40,734 bases of DNA from a virus. Location: the IMG/VR virus record IMGVR_UViG_3300042695_002147, positions 1 to 40,734 of that record; one strand, 5' to 3'. Positions 1 through 5,523 of this stretch are shown here, piece after piece; positions within the stretch are counted from its first letter, which is position 1; every line of letters begins with the position of its first letter. The notes below the pieces were generated by a model. The model was not told where the DNA came from. It saw only the letters and a list, made by a program, of their open reading frames with translations, and searched no databases. Made by a program: the position numbers and the translations under genes.

Positions 1-11
1 CCCTGCCCGTC

Positions 12-42
12 ATCCAAATCTTGGCGACAGCCAAGTTTGGAT
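12..42. repeat. Hairpin left of the tRNA-like segment
   Basis: A near-perfect inverted repeat: arms ATCCAAATCTTGGC and GCCAAGTTTGGAT around a GACA loop, with one bulged T. No T-run follows on either strand, so a classical terminator is not clear. It abuts the tRNA-Gly 3' fragment and may belong to the attachment region or end an operon lying left of the window. Confidence 0.5.
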
Positions 43-155
43 AGGTAAAAGATGGAGCGGGTGAAGAGATTCGAACTCTCGACCTCTTCCTTGGCAAGGA
101 AGACAGTCGAGAGTTAGATTCGAGGTGAGACTACCTTAACCTGCTGATTTACCTA
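42..155. repeat. 8-bp inverted repeat flanking the attP candidate
   Basis: TAGGTAAA at 42-49 is mirrored by TTTACCTA at 148-155, bracketing the tRNA-like segment. Inside it, a 9-bp pair (GTCGAGAGT on the minus strand in the T-arm region, and ACTCTCGAC on its other side, about 106-114) flanks the anticodon arm. Either pair could be protein-binding arms or allow cruciform extrusion. Confidence 0.45.
53..102 (-). other. attP: 3' half of tRNA-Gly(GCC): candidate attP core
   Basis: Read on the minus strand, this is a canonical tRNA 3' half: anticodon stem CTTCC/GGAAG with loop TTGCCAA (anticodon GCC), a variable loop, a T-arm with loop TTCGAAT, the 3' acceptor strand CACCCGC, discriminator T and encoded CCA. 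The expected 5' half (acceptor GCGGGTG and a D-arm) is absent upstream; the sequence there does not fold as a D-arm. A 3' tRNA fragment beside a tyrosine integrase is the usual form of a phage attachment site that rebuilds the host tRNA on integration. A divergent but functional tRNA is less likely. Confidence 0.65.
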
Positions 156-185
156 CCCTTATCACCTTCTCATTTTTCAAACATA

Positions 186-228
186 GGTCAAAAAAGGTCC
201 GTGGTCCAAAATGGTCCAAATTTTGACC
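186..228. repeat. Arm-type repeat cluster upstream of int
   Basis: Two tandem 10-bp copies, TGGTCCAAAA (202-211) and TGGTCCAAAT (212-221), with a further GGTCC at 196-200. The cluster is bracketed by the inverted pair GGTCAAAA (186-193) and TTTTGACC (221-228). Lying between the candidate attP core and int, they resemble integrase or excisionase arm-binding sites. The function is inferred. Confidence 0.5.
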
Positions 229-244
229 CGCAAAAATGCCCTAG

Positions 245-279
245 GGGAATGTTTGAGCGTTCGTCATAGCTCTTAAGTT
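245..279 (+). promoter_or_regulatory. Box promoter of int (variant GGGAATGTTTGAG, -10 TAAGTT)
   Basis: Box 245-257, 16-bp spacer, -10 hexamer TAAGTT at 274-279. The predicted start of transcription, about 7 bp further on, falls at the int ATG (287). The box contains the octamer ATGTTTGA (249-256), which is mirrored as TCAAACAT at 177-184. Confidence 0.6.
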
Positions 280-286
280 AGGAGGC

Positions 287-1405
287 ATGATGAAGCAAAA
301 AAACATCGTCGAGCGCACCACTGCTAATGGCGAAAAGCGGTATCGAGTGAGGGTAAGGCTTAAGGGGGTCTACGTGAGCAAGACATTTCGCTCTAAGGCC
401 CATGCCCAACAATGGCTCCAGAATCAGTCGAGGACCATCGGAGCATCGGCTGAACTTGGAATCCTGGATGACTCAGACTACAGCACAAAGACCGTCAAGG
501 ATGCTGTGGAGTCCTTCCGGACATTCAAGCTCCCTACCCTGACATCGGGGGAGAATAACCGGAGTCTGCTGGATGAGATTGTCAGGACCCTAGGAACCAA
601 GAAGCTTAACGACGTGGACCACGACGACGTGTTCCTGGCGGTAAGGGAATATCGTAGTGGGGGGAAAAGGGGTCGGTCTGAATCGTCGGCCAATAAGTTT
701 ATCAACCTCATCTCGTCGGTGTTCACCGAGGCAAGGCGAAAGAAGTGGACCAAGAACAAGCCCACCGAGTTTGTTAAGCGATACGATGAAGAGAGGTTTC
801 AGCGAACCAGGTCTCTCAGCAAGGAGGAGGAGGAAAGGCTTATTAAGGAGGCAGAGAAGAACATTTACCCAAACTCCGTAGTTTCAATCTGGTTGGCCCT
901 CCTCACCGGATACCGGAAGGACTGGATCCGCCATATGAAGTGGGACTACATCAACTTTGACAGGAGAATGATCCAGCTACCCTTGGGGAAGATTAACCCT
1001 CATGGAAAGACTGGTAAGAATACAGCTAAGGGTTTACCCATCGTTGAGAAGCTCTATCAAGAGTTGAAAAAGCATAGAGCCCTCTTGCGTGCAGCTGGCG
1101 TCAATAGTCCCTACCTGTTTCCTCAGGAGAGTAACGCTAATAAGGCTTGGGACATCATAGCTGCGTATAAGAGCGCAGTAAAAAGAGCTGGTATTGAGAA
1201 CTTAACGTTCCACGACCTTCGACATAGCGCGGCGACTAACCTGGTAATGAAGGGGATTCATCAGCGGATTATCGGAGAGATGCTTGGGCACAAGGACGCT
1301 AGGAGTACTCAGCGATATACCCATGTGCCAACTGAGCATATGAGAAATGAACTTGAGAAAGCCTTTTCCTATTCAAATGATGGAGGTGAAGATGAGACCG
1401 TGTAA
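287..1405 (+). CDS. int: Tyrosine recombinase / phage integrase
   Basis: A 372-residue site-specific recombinase, expected to integrate phage DNA into a host tRNA gene by strand exchange through a phosphotyrosine intermediate. It has an N-terminal arm-binding-like region (about 1-70, with YRVRVRLKGVYVSKTF), a core-binding region (about 70-170) and a catalytic domain. Catalytic residues are visible: R210 in TGYRKDW, H309/R312 in HDLRH, GH near 334, and the nucleophile Y344 in QRYTH. ATG 287 or 290 could start it; GGAGG at 281-285 is very close. The candidate attP lies just upstream and two excisionase-like genes follow. An integrase is unusual beside T4-type genes. Confidence 0.93.
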   Translation: MMKQKNIVERTTANGEKRYRVRVRLKGVYVSKTFRSKAHAQQWLQNQSRTIGASAELGILDDSDYSTKTVKDAVESFRTFKLPTLTSGENNRSLLDEIVRTLGTKKLNDVDHDDVFLAVREYRSGGKRGRSESSANKFINLISSVFTEARRKKWTKNKPTEFVKRYDEERFQRTRSLSKEEEERLIKEAEKNIYPNSVVSIWLALLTGYRKDWIRHMKWDYINFDRRMIQLPLGKINPHGKTGKNTAKGLPIVEKLYQELKKHRALLRAAGVNSPYLFPQESNANKAWDIIAAYKSAVKRAGIENLTFHDLRHSAATNLVMKGIHQRIIGEMLGHKDARSTQRYTHVPTEHMRNELEKAFSYSNDGGEDETV

Positions 1406-1616
1406 GTACCCAGACTACGTAAAAGCCCAAGACCTAGCAGATGAATTTGGAATAGAGCCATTGCTAGCCAAGGCAATGATTTACTTCCGGCAGATCAACG
1501 GCCTATGCGATGCGGGAGCTATTATGATTTTGCATGGCTCAAGGGTCATGATCCACAAGGAGAAGTTCCAGAACTGGATGGAACGAAAAAAGCTTCCAAA
1601 GAGCGTCATCTGGTAA
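1392..1616 (+). CDS. Small HTH protein, excisionase-like
   Basis: A 74-residue protein overlapping the end of int by 14 bp. The start at 1392 is chosen for the strong GGAGGTG ribosome-binding site at 1382-1388. The layout (KAQDLADEFGIEPLLAKAMIYFR, then a basic strand and HKEKFQNWMERKK) resembles the small winged-helix fold of Xis/AlpA-type DNA-binding proteins, which turn on excision or direct integrase. No family signature is decisive. Position within the int transcription unit is the best support for a recombination directionality role. Confidence 0.55.
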   Translation: MRPCKYPDYVKAQDLADEFGIEPLLAKAMIYFRQINGLCDAGAIMILHGSRVMIHKEKFQNWMERKKLPKSVIW

Positions 1617-1646
1617 TGTTGGAGCGATGATCGTAGTTGATAAATT
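1612..1646 (+). promoter_or_regulatory. Box promoter (GGTAATGTTGGAG, -10 TAAATT)
   Basis: Box 1612-1624 overlaps the stop codon of the upstream gene; 16-bp spacer; TAAATT at 1641-1646. It would drive the second excisionase-like gene (ATG 1679). Confidence 0.6.
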
Positions 1647-1678
1647 GAAACTCGACAGGATGAAACACCTGGAGGGTT

Positions 1679-1900
1679 ATGACAAACGACACCGCTACAA
1701 TATCCAATCTTCTAACACCAAAGCAGCTTGTGGAGCGTCATCGGTGGCTGACAATGGGTACTCTCAGGAAATACCTTTTTCACCGAATGTACAACGGTCT
1801 GGCTGAACAGAAAGTTGTCATTGCTCTATCTCAAAAGAAGCTTTTGATAGACGAAGCGCGGTTCATAAATTGGGTCAGATCTCATGGTCCCACCTGCTAA
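1679..1900 (+). CDS. Small HTH protein, excisionase-like
   Basis: A 73-residue protein with a clear GGAGG site five bases before the ATG. LTPKQLVERHRWLTMGTLRKYLFHR looks like the helix-turn-helix of an excisionase or helix-17-type domain, and DEARFINWVRSHG is a typical closing helix. The layout matches the preceding gene (HTH, then lysine-rich strand, then FxNW), so the two may be distant paralogues. It has its own box promoter and is closed by a terminator at 1912. A role in excision or in control of the integration module is inferred. Confidence 0.6.
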   Translation: MTNDTATISNLLTPKQLVERHRWLTMGTLRKYLFHRMYNGLAEQKVVIALSQKKLLIDEARFINWVRSHGPTC

Positions 1901-1911
1901 GACATTTAACT

Positions 1912-1940
1912 AGGCCCTCCTCGCGAGGGCCTTTTCATTT
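1912..1940 (+). terminator. Rho-independent terminator of the integration module
   Basis: Stem AGGCCCTC / GAGGGCCT around the loop CTCGC, followed by TTTTCATTT. Confidence 0.85.
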
Positions 1941-1964
1941 CTCCCGTTCTGACATTCTCCAAAA

Positions 1965-1999
1965 GGTAATGCTCGGCGATTAGTCCACTTCCCTACCCT
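1965..1999 (+). promoter_or_regulatory. Box promoter (GGTAATGCTCGGC, -10 TACCCT)
   Basis: Full consensus box 1965-1977, 16-bp spacer, TACCCT at 1994-1999. The ATG of the HNH gene (2006) lies 6 bp after the -10, so the transcript should be leaderless. Confidence 0.7.
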
Positions 2000-2005
2000 G
2001 GGAAA

Positions 2006-2599
2006 ATGGAACAGCGCACATTACAAATTCCTCAGGAGTTCATTTTAGAAGGTGAAGAGTGGAAGCCAATGCCAAAATATCCCGACCTCTTCGGCATTTC
2101 CAACCTAGGGAGGTCATGGAGCATTACGAAGCAAAAAATCATCAAGCCCTGGAAAGATAAAGACGGGTATCTCCAATATCGCAATTACGTAGCAGGCCTG
2201 GACTGTATGATTTCCTTTAGACCTCACCGCGAAGTGGCTGCTGCCTTTATACCCAACCCACACAATTACCCTCAGGTTCACCATATTGACGACGACAAGC
2301 TTAACAACTCAGCTTCTAACTTGAAGTATGGCACAGCCAAAATGAACCAACTGGATGCTGAGAGAAATAAGGTAGAGGGCTACGCTCATCGCAGGGCAGT
2401 CGTTGGGATTCATATCGAGACCGGAGAAAAGAAAAGATACCCAAGCGTACGTGACGTTGAGAAGGACGGCTTTAACTTCAGTAACGTCCGCCAGTGCTGT
2501 AAGGGCAAACGGCACAAAGCTCATGGGTACAGGTGGAAATACGCCGACGAGGCGAATGTTTCAAACATGTTCTTGGTAGATAAAATCCCTGCCGAATAG
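2006..2599 (+). CDS. HNH endonuclease with NUMOD4-like domain
   Basis: A 197-residue HNH-family endonuclease of the homing type common in phages. Residues about 15-60 (EEWKPMPKYPDLFGISNLGRSW) match a NUMOD4 domain. The HNH core is around 90-115, with QVHHIDDDKLNNSASNLKYG giving the HH...N...N pattern. Residues about 130-180 (GIHIETGEKKRYPSVRDVEK, then GYRWKYA) look like a DNA-binding repeat. It is free-standing, with no intron or split gene visible around it. The gene has a consensus promoter but no leader or Shine-Dalgarno sequence. It may be a mobile element that entered next to the integration module. Confidence 0.88.
   Translation: MEQRTLQIPQEFILEGEEWKPMPKYPDLFGISNLGRSWSITKQKIIKPWKDKDGYLQYRNYVAGLDCMISFRPHREVAAAFIPNPHNYPQVHHIDDDKLNNSASNLKYGTAKMNQLDAERNKVEGYAHRRAVVGIHIETGEKKRYPSVRDVEKDGFNFSNVRQCCKGKRHKAHGYRWKYADEANVSNMFLVDKIPAE
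2556..2568. repeat. Palindrome ATGTTTCAAACAT, operator-like
   Basis: A perfect 13-bp palindrome near the 3' end of the HNH gene. The identical 13 bp recurs at 11628-11640, and half-sites occur in the int and 34216 promoters. A dimeric regulator could bind it. Confidence 0.4.
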
Positions 2600-2622
2600 C
2601 TCTCTACCCGAGCTGCCGAATC

Positions 2623-2630
2623 GCTAAATA
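2623..2630 (+). promoter_or_regulatory. Late promoter GCTAAATA
   Basis: T4-type late -10 element in a gap of about 60 bp before the gene at 2660. It lies between near-complementary arms, CTACCCGAGCTGCCG and CGGCAGGGTAG, that can pair with a bulge. Confidence 0.45.
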
Positions 2631-2659
2631 GCTATCGAGACGTAAACGGCAGGGTAGCT

Positions 2660-2932
2660 ATGAGCGAAAAGCAGTGTTCGATGTGCAAAGAGACAAAGCC
2701 CATAGAGGCTTTCGGGCGCAATAAGAAGGGCGACAAGGTCATCGTGCGCTCTGCTTGTAAAGCCTGCACAAATGCCAAGAAGAAGGCTCAGCGGGACGCC
2801 AATCCGGCTAAGGTAAAAGAGATCCTTCGCCGCTCCTACCAAAAGCACCGCGAAAAGCGTTTGGCCTATGCTAAAAGGAAAAGAGAAGAGTCTCTAACAA
2901 AGGTAAAGACTGAGACTGATACTGAGAAGTAG
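2660..2932 (+). CDS. Small Cys4 zinc-ribbon protein, basic tail
   Basis: A 90-residue protein with CSMCKETKPIEAFGRN followed by CKACTNAKKK, a CxxC...CxxC zinc-knuckle pair, then a long Lys/Arg-rich helix. The arrangement resembles the zinc-binding part of phage recombination endonuclease VII (gp49) proteins, but it is too short to show a catalytic domain. The protein at 3665 has the same layout. Nucleic-acid binding is likely; a nuclease activity is not demonstrated. It ends two bases from a convergent gene, in a small palindrome (GAAGTAG/CTACTTC). Confidence 0.7.
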   Translation: MSEKQCSMCKETKPIEAFGRNKKGDKVIVRSACKACTNAKKKAQRDANPAKVKEILRRSYQKHREKRLAYAKRKREESLTKVKTETDTEK

Positions 2933-2934
2933 CC

Positions 2935-3198
2935 CTACTTCCCCTTGGTCGCTTTGTCTAACATCCGGGCTAGGTCATATTGGTCGAGTCCTAGCTTTTC
3001 AAACCACTCGGTAATGAGAGAGACCTTTAACTGATAAATGCCGCTGGTATACTGACGGTAGTACTGCCGAAGGATTCCTAGCTCCTTGGCGATTGCATAG
3101 TCAGTCATCCCCGTACGATCATTAAGCAGGTCGAAAAAGAGCACCTGATTGAATGAACCTTTGGGCTTAGTTTGACGTTTGCTCTTTTTCTTAATCAT
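2935..3198 (-). CDS. Small HTH regulator-like protein
   Basis: An 87-residue basic protein. DYAIAKELGILRQYYRQYTSG reads as a helix-turn-helix of the Cro/CI type (A-xx-LG-I.....YxSG), followed by a C-terminal helical part. It is the only plausible phage repressor or Cro-like gene in the window and sits near the integration module on the opposite strand, so a lysogeny role is possible but unproven. It is divergent from the gene at 3280. No Shine-Dalgarno sequence is seen before ATG 3198. Confidence 0.6.
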   Translation of the reverse strand: MIKKKSKRQTKPKGSFNQVLFFDLLNDRTGMTDYAIAKELGILRQYYRQYTSGIYQLKVSLITEWFEKLGLDQYDLARMLDKATKGK

Positions 3199-3265
3199 AT
3201 CGTTAGGGTTAAAAATGTGTCAGACTTCAACTATGGCACCCCGTTCTACTGAGACAAACGGCAGT

Positions 3266-3273
3266 ATTAAATA
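3266..3273 (+). promoter_or_regulatory. Late promoter ATTAAATA, leaderless
   Basis: The late-type element ends 6 bp before ATG 3280, placing +1 at or next to the start codon. No Shine-Dalgarno sequence is present. Confidence 0.5.
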
Positions 3274-3279
3274 AGTCAC

Positions 3280-3588
3280 ATGAGCGACCTTGAAGCCGAA
3301 AAACTCATCGAAACTGCCTGGAACAATGGCTACACCGGACCTTTAGGCCCTCGTCCTCTATGTTATCAACTCATTGTCGAGGGTAACAATGTAATTTTCT
3401 CCCTGGAGACTGATGCAGATCAGGAATTGCGCCATCTGTGTCTAAATTGTTTACTGATGGACAAACACTTCGTCAGGGCGCTCCTAAAGGGCGCAGAACC
3501 ACGAGAGGTTCTGTGCGCGATGGTTTGCATGTCTGAACGGGAAAAGGTCAAGTTTCTCACCGAAACTATTTTGGCCCAAAGCGTTTAG
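3280..3588 (+). CDS. Unknown protein, 102 residues
   Basis: Not recognised. A compact acidic protein with an amphipathic N-terminus (DLEAEKLIETAWNNG), a strand pair (YQLIVEGNNVIFSLE), and a helical second half that includes HLCLNCLLMDKHF. It has no signal peptide or membrane segment. It follows a late-type promoter with 6 bp spacing. Within the gene a GC-rich inverted repeat (about 3490-3521, GCGCAGAACC / GGTTCTGTGC) could form an mRNA hairpin. Confidence 0.65.
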   Translation: MSDLEAEKLIETAWNNGYTGPLGPRPLCYQLIVEGNNVIFSLETDADQELRHLCLNCLLMDKHFVRALLKGAEPREVLCAMVCMSEREKVKFLTETILAQSV

Positions 3589-3664
3589 TGAAGCCTGTTT
3601 GAAGTCGAACTACCTCTTAACGGGGTAGTGTATGCTGCTATTAGAAACGAATCTCTCAGGCAAT

Positions 3665-3988
3665 ATGTCCGGCACCAAGCACTGCGCCAAATGTGACCGC
3701 AACCGGTCCACTAACCTCTTCTATAAGAGGGCTCAATCTAAGGATGGTCTTTCCTCTTACTGTATCGATTGTTGGAAGGCACTCAATGAGAAGAGGAAAG
3801 AAGAGATGTACGCTCAGCAGGCTGAGTATAGAGATGAGCATCGAGACGAGCGAAGAAAGACCTACAGAAAGTACTGGAAAGAGAACGCAGAAGAGATTAA
3901 GGCCAGGCGCCGCGCTCGCTATGCAGAGCTAAAAAAAGAGGCCGCAAAAGCGGCCCAAAACAAAAAGAAAACCTCGAAAAAACCTTAA
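3665..3988 (+). CDS. Small Cys4 zinc protein, endonuclease VII-like knuckle
   Basis: A 107-residue protein when started at 3665, which has AGG five bases upstream; an upstream ATG at 3632 is in frame but less likely. CAKCDRNRSTNLFYKR...SKDGLSSYCIDC is the zinc-binding motif typical of recombination endonuclease VII-like phage proteins, followed by a highly charged helix (KRKEEMYAQQ to RRRARYAELKK). It shares this plan with the gene at 2660. Catalytic nuclease residues cannot be assigned. Its 3' end encodes, on the other strand, the terminator of the prohead protease gene. Confidence 0.7.
   Translation: MSGTKHCAKCDRNRSTNLFYKRAQSKDGLSSYCIDCWKALNEKRKEEMYAQQAEYRDEHRDERRKTYRKYWKENAEEIKARRRARYAELKKEAAKAAQNKKKTSKKP
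3931..3955 (-). terminator. Rho-independent terminator after gp21
   Basis: On the minus strand GGCCGC TTTT GCGGCC is followed by TCTTTTTTT. It lies inside the 3' end of the convergent zinc-protein gene, so the terminator is also coding DNA. Confidence 0.8.
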
Positions 3989-3989
3989 A

Positions 3990-4637
3990 TCATTTCTGAC
4001 CAATCGATTTGATGAACTTCTGGTAAGCGTCAAAGCTAACCCGCTGTATTTGAGCGGCGGGCGCGGCTTCAATAGCTTTTTTGGTTTCTTCGACCACACG
4101 TGAGACCCAAGTTCCCTCAGCAGAAAGCACCCACTCCTTGTTCTCCATGACCGCTTGAACGAAAGCATCAGGCGCAGATGGGTTCATCACAACATCACCC
4201 GCCGTCACGAGAACGAAAGGAGTGCCGACTTCCTCATGTCCTTCAGTTGTTAAAGAGACGGATCCTACGGCCCGGGTAGAAACACCGAACTGAACTCCGC
4301 CTTTTAGTAATCCTCGCAAAACATTTCCCATCGGGGTGTCGAGCACGAGTGCTCTACCCACGTAGTTGTTTCCTTCGCGAGCCAAGGTAACAATTCGATG
4401 TGAGATGCGATCAATGTTGAGGTTTGGATTTGTTGGGTGGTCAGCTTCGCCTACCGCCTTACCCGTGTTCACTTGATTTTGGATATAATCCTCGATGATC
4501 GGAGCGATCTTTTGTGATGGGTAGAACCGGTTGTTCCGGTTAATGGTATCGAGCTGAATGAAGACTCCCTCAAAGTAGAGTTTGTTATCCTCTTCTTGTC
4601 TCTTCAATTCAAAATTGGCTTCTTGTAGTAGCTTCAT
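3990..4637 (-). CDS. 21: Prohead protease (T4 gp21-like)
   Basis: A 215-residue serine protease of the herpesvirus-assemblin-like fold that matures the prohead by cleaving scaffold, capsid protein and internal proteins after glutamate. LYFEGVFIQLDTINRNNRFYP matches the gp21 core. Candidate catalytic residues are H67 in GEADHP and S120 in GVSTRAVGS, matching T4 GELNHP and SSRGLGS. The start at 4637 is chosen by alignment to the family and by the late promoter upstream; an in-frame upstream extension would run through that promoter. It lies downstream of the portal gene with an opposite-strand gene between. Confidence 0.92.
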   Translation of the reverse strand: MKLLQEANFELKRQEEDNKLYFEGVFIQLDTINRNNRFYPSQKIAPIIEDYIQNQVNTGKAVGEADHPTNPNLNIDRISHRIVTLAREGNNYVGRALVLDTPMGNVLRGLLKGGVQFGVSTRAVGSVSLTTEGHEEVGTPFVLVTAGDVVMNPSAPDAFVQAVMENKEWVLSAEGTWVSRVVEETKKAIEAAPAAQIQRVSFDAYQKFIKSIGQK

Positions 4638-4666
4638 AGCGATATAGAGGTCAGTCTGTTTCCCTC

Positions 4667-4674
4667 TATTTATA
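4667..4674 (-). promoter_or_regulatory. Late promoter TATAAATA of gp21
   Basis: Exact T4 late consensus on the minus strand, giving a leader of about 24 nt before ATG 4637. It is back-to-back with the plus-strand late promoter at 4697. Confidence 0.8.
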
Positions 4675-4696
4675 GCCCTGGGATTTGGGGTGGTCC

Positions 4697-4704
4697 GATA
4701 AATA
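4697..4704 (+). promoter_or_regulatory. Late promoter GATAAATA, leaderless
   Basis: It ends 5 bp before ATG 4710, and no Shine-Dalgarno sequence fits in the gap. It is divergent from the gp21 late promoter 23 bp away. Confidence 0.7.
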
Positions 4705-4709
4705 GCTTG

Positions 4710-5519
4710 ATGGCAAAGCGTCAATACCCCATCGAGATACGGGACGTAGCTCCTGGGCCTGGAGCCGTCAGAATGACCGGAAAAACGGTTATTGGAGGCT
4801 TAGACGGTCTGCATACAGGTGGCGCATGGCTCTACCAGAACAAGGTCTGGAAGCCCTTAGACGGCAGGCCTTATCAAAATGCTCAGTTTCATATCGAGAC
4901 GGATGAGGAAGCCTGCCTTAAAGCTCTTCAAGGAAAACCCCTATTCCCAAAGAACTGGGAAATTGCAGAAGCCAACGGGCGACGATTTACCGTAAGAGAC
5001 AAGGTGCAGACCTTTCCTGGAGGAGGATTAACCCTCAACGCTTCTCAAGTGCAGGAAATCGAAAAGGGCATTAGGGAGATGAACAGATCTGGATGGGCAG
5101 TAAATGACAACCTTGTCATCGGACGCGATGGCTCAGGGCGGCTCTTCATCGTTGACCTTTCAAACGCGTCGCACTCGACCCAGACGGGAATCCATAAACC
5201 GGACGACGGGTTCTTCTTAGATGAGCTAATGAAACAGGCTGGCTTTGGTGAGATAGTCAAATTAAAGAAGCTCGCTCAAGAGATGCGAGGTTTAATGATT
5301 TTCAATAAAGCTTTTAGTAAGTACTCAAGCTACCGCTGGATCTACTCATCGAAACAGAAGAGTGAGATTACGGGAACTGTTGATGTCACGGCGATGGCAA
5401 GTGAACTTAACGCCGTTGATAGTGGGGTTGCTCGCCAATTTTCTTGGTATGCAAGCAAGTCCGAGCTTCAGCAATCTGTAGTTCGGTCAAAGGGACTAAC
5501 GCTGAGAGTAGCGGGATAG
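4710..5519 (+). CDS. Late protein, possible kinase-like fold
   Basis: A 269-residue protein inserted on the opposite strand between the portal and protease genes and read from a late promoter. It is not firmly recognised. AWLYQNKVWKPLDGRPYQNAQ and GWAVNDNLVIGRDGSGRLFIVDLSNAS are laid out like a protein-kinase catalytic loop and metal-binding segment (NxxNLVI...LFIVDLS), with a preceding helix. The canonical HRD and DFG motifs are not intact, so it may be a degenerate or divergent kinase-like virion protein. The C-terminal about 80 residues are helical and basic. It converges on gp20, four bases apart, with a GATAGCG/CGCTATC hairpin at the junction. Confidence 0.75.
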   Translation: MAKRQYPIEIRDVAPGPGAVRMTGKTVIGGLDGLHTGGAWLYQNKVWKPLDGRPYQNAQFHIETDEEACLKALQGKPLFPKNWEIAEANGRRFTVRDKVQTFPGGGLTLNASQVQEIEKGIREMNRSGWAVNDNLVIGRDGSGRLFIVDLSNASHSTQTGIHKPDDGFFLDELMKQAGFGEIVKLKKLAQEMRGLMIFNKAFSKYSSYRWIYSSKQKSEITGTVDVTAMASELNAVDSGVARQFSWYASKSELQQSVVRSKGLTLRVAG

Positions 5520-5523
5520 CGAC

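Noticed and set aside
53-160. A complete functional tRNA gene
   Set aside because: No matching 5' acceptor strand (GCGGGTG) or D-arm; AAGGGTA at the expected end pairs only in the centre.
2926-2941. Bidirectional terminator at the convergent 2932/2935 ends
   Set aside because: The palindrome GAAGTAG-CC-CTACTTC has a minimal loop and no T-run on either side.
3490-3521. GC-rich inverted repeat as a terminator
   Set aside because: It lies within the 3280 coding sequence and lacks a following T-run.
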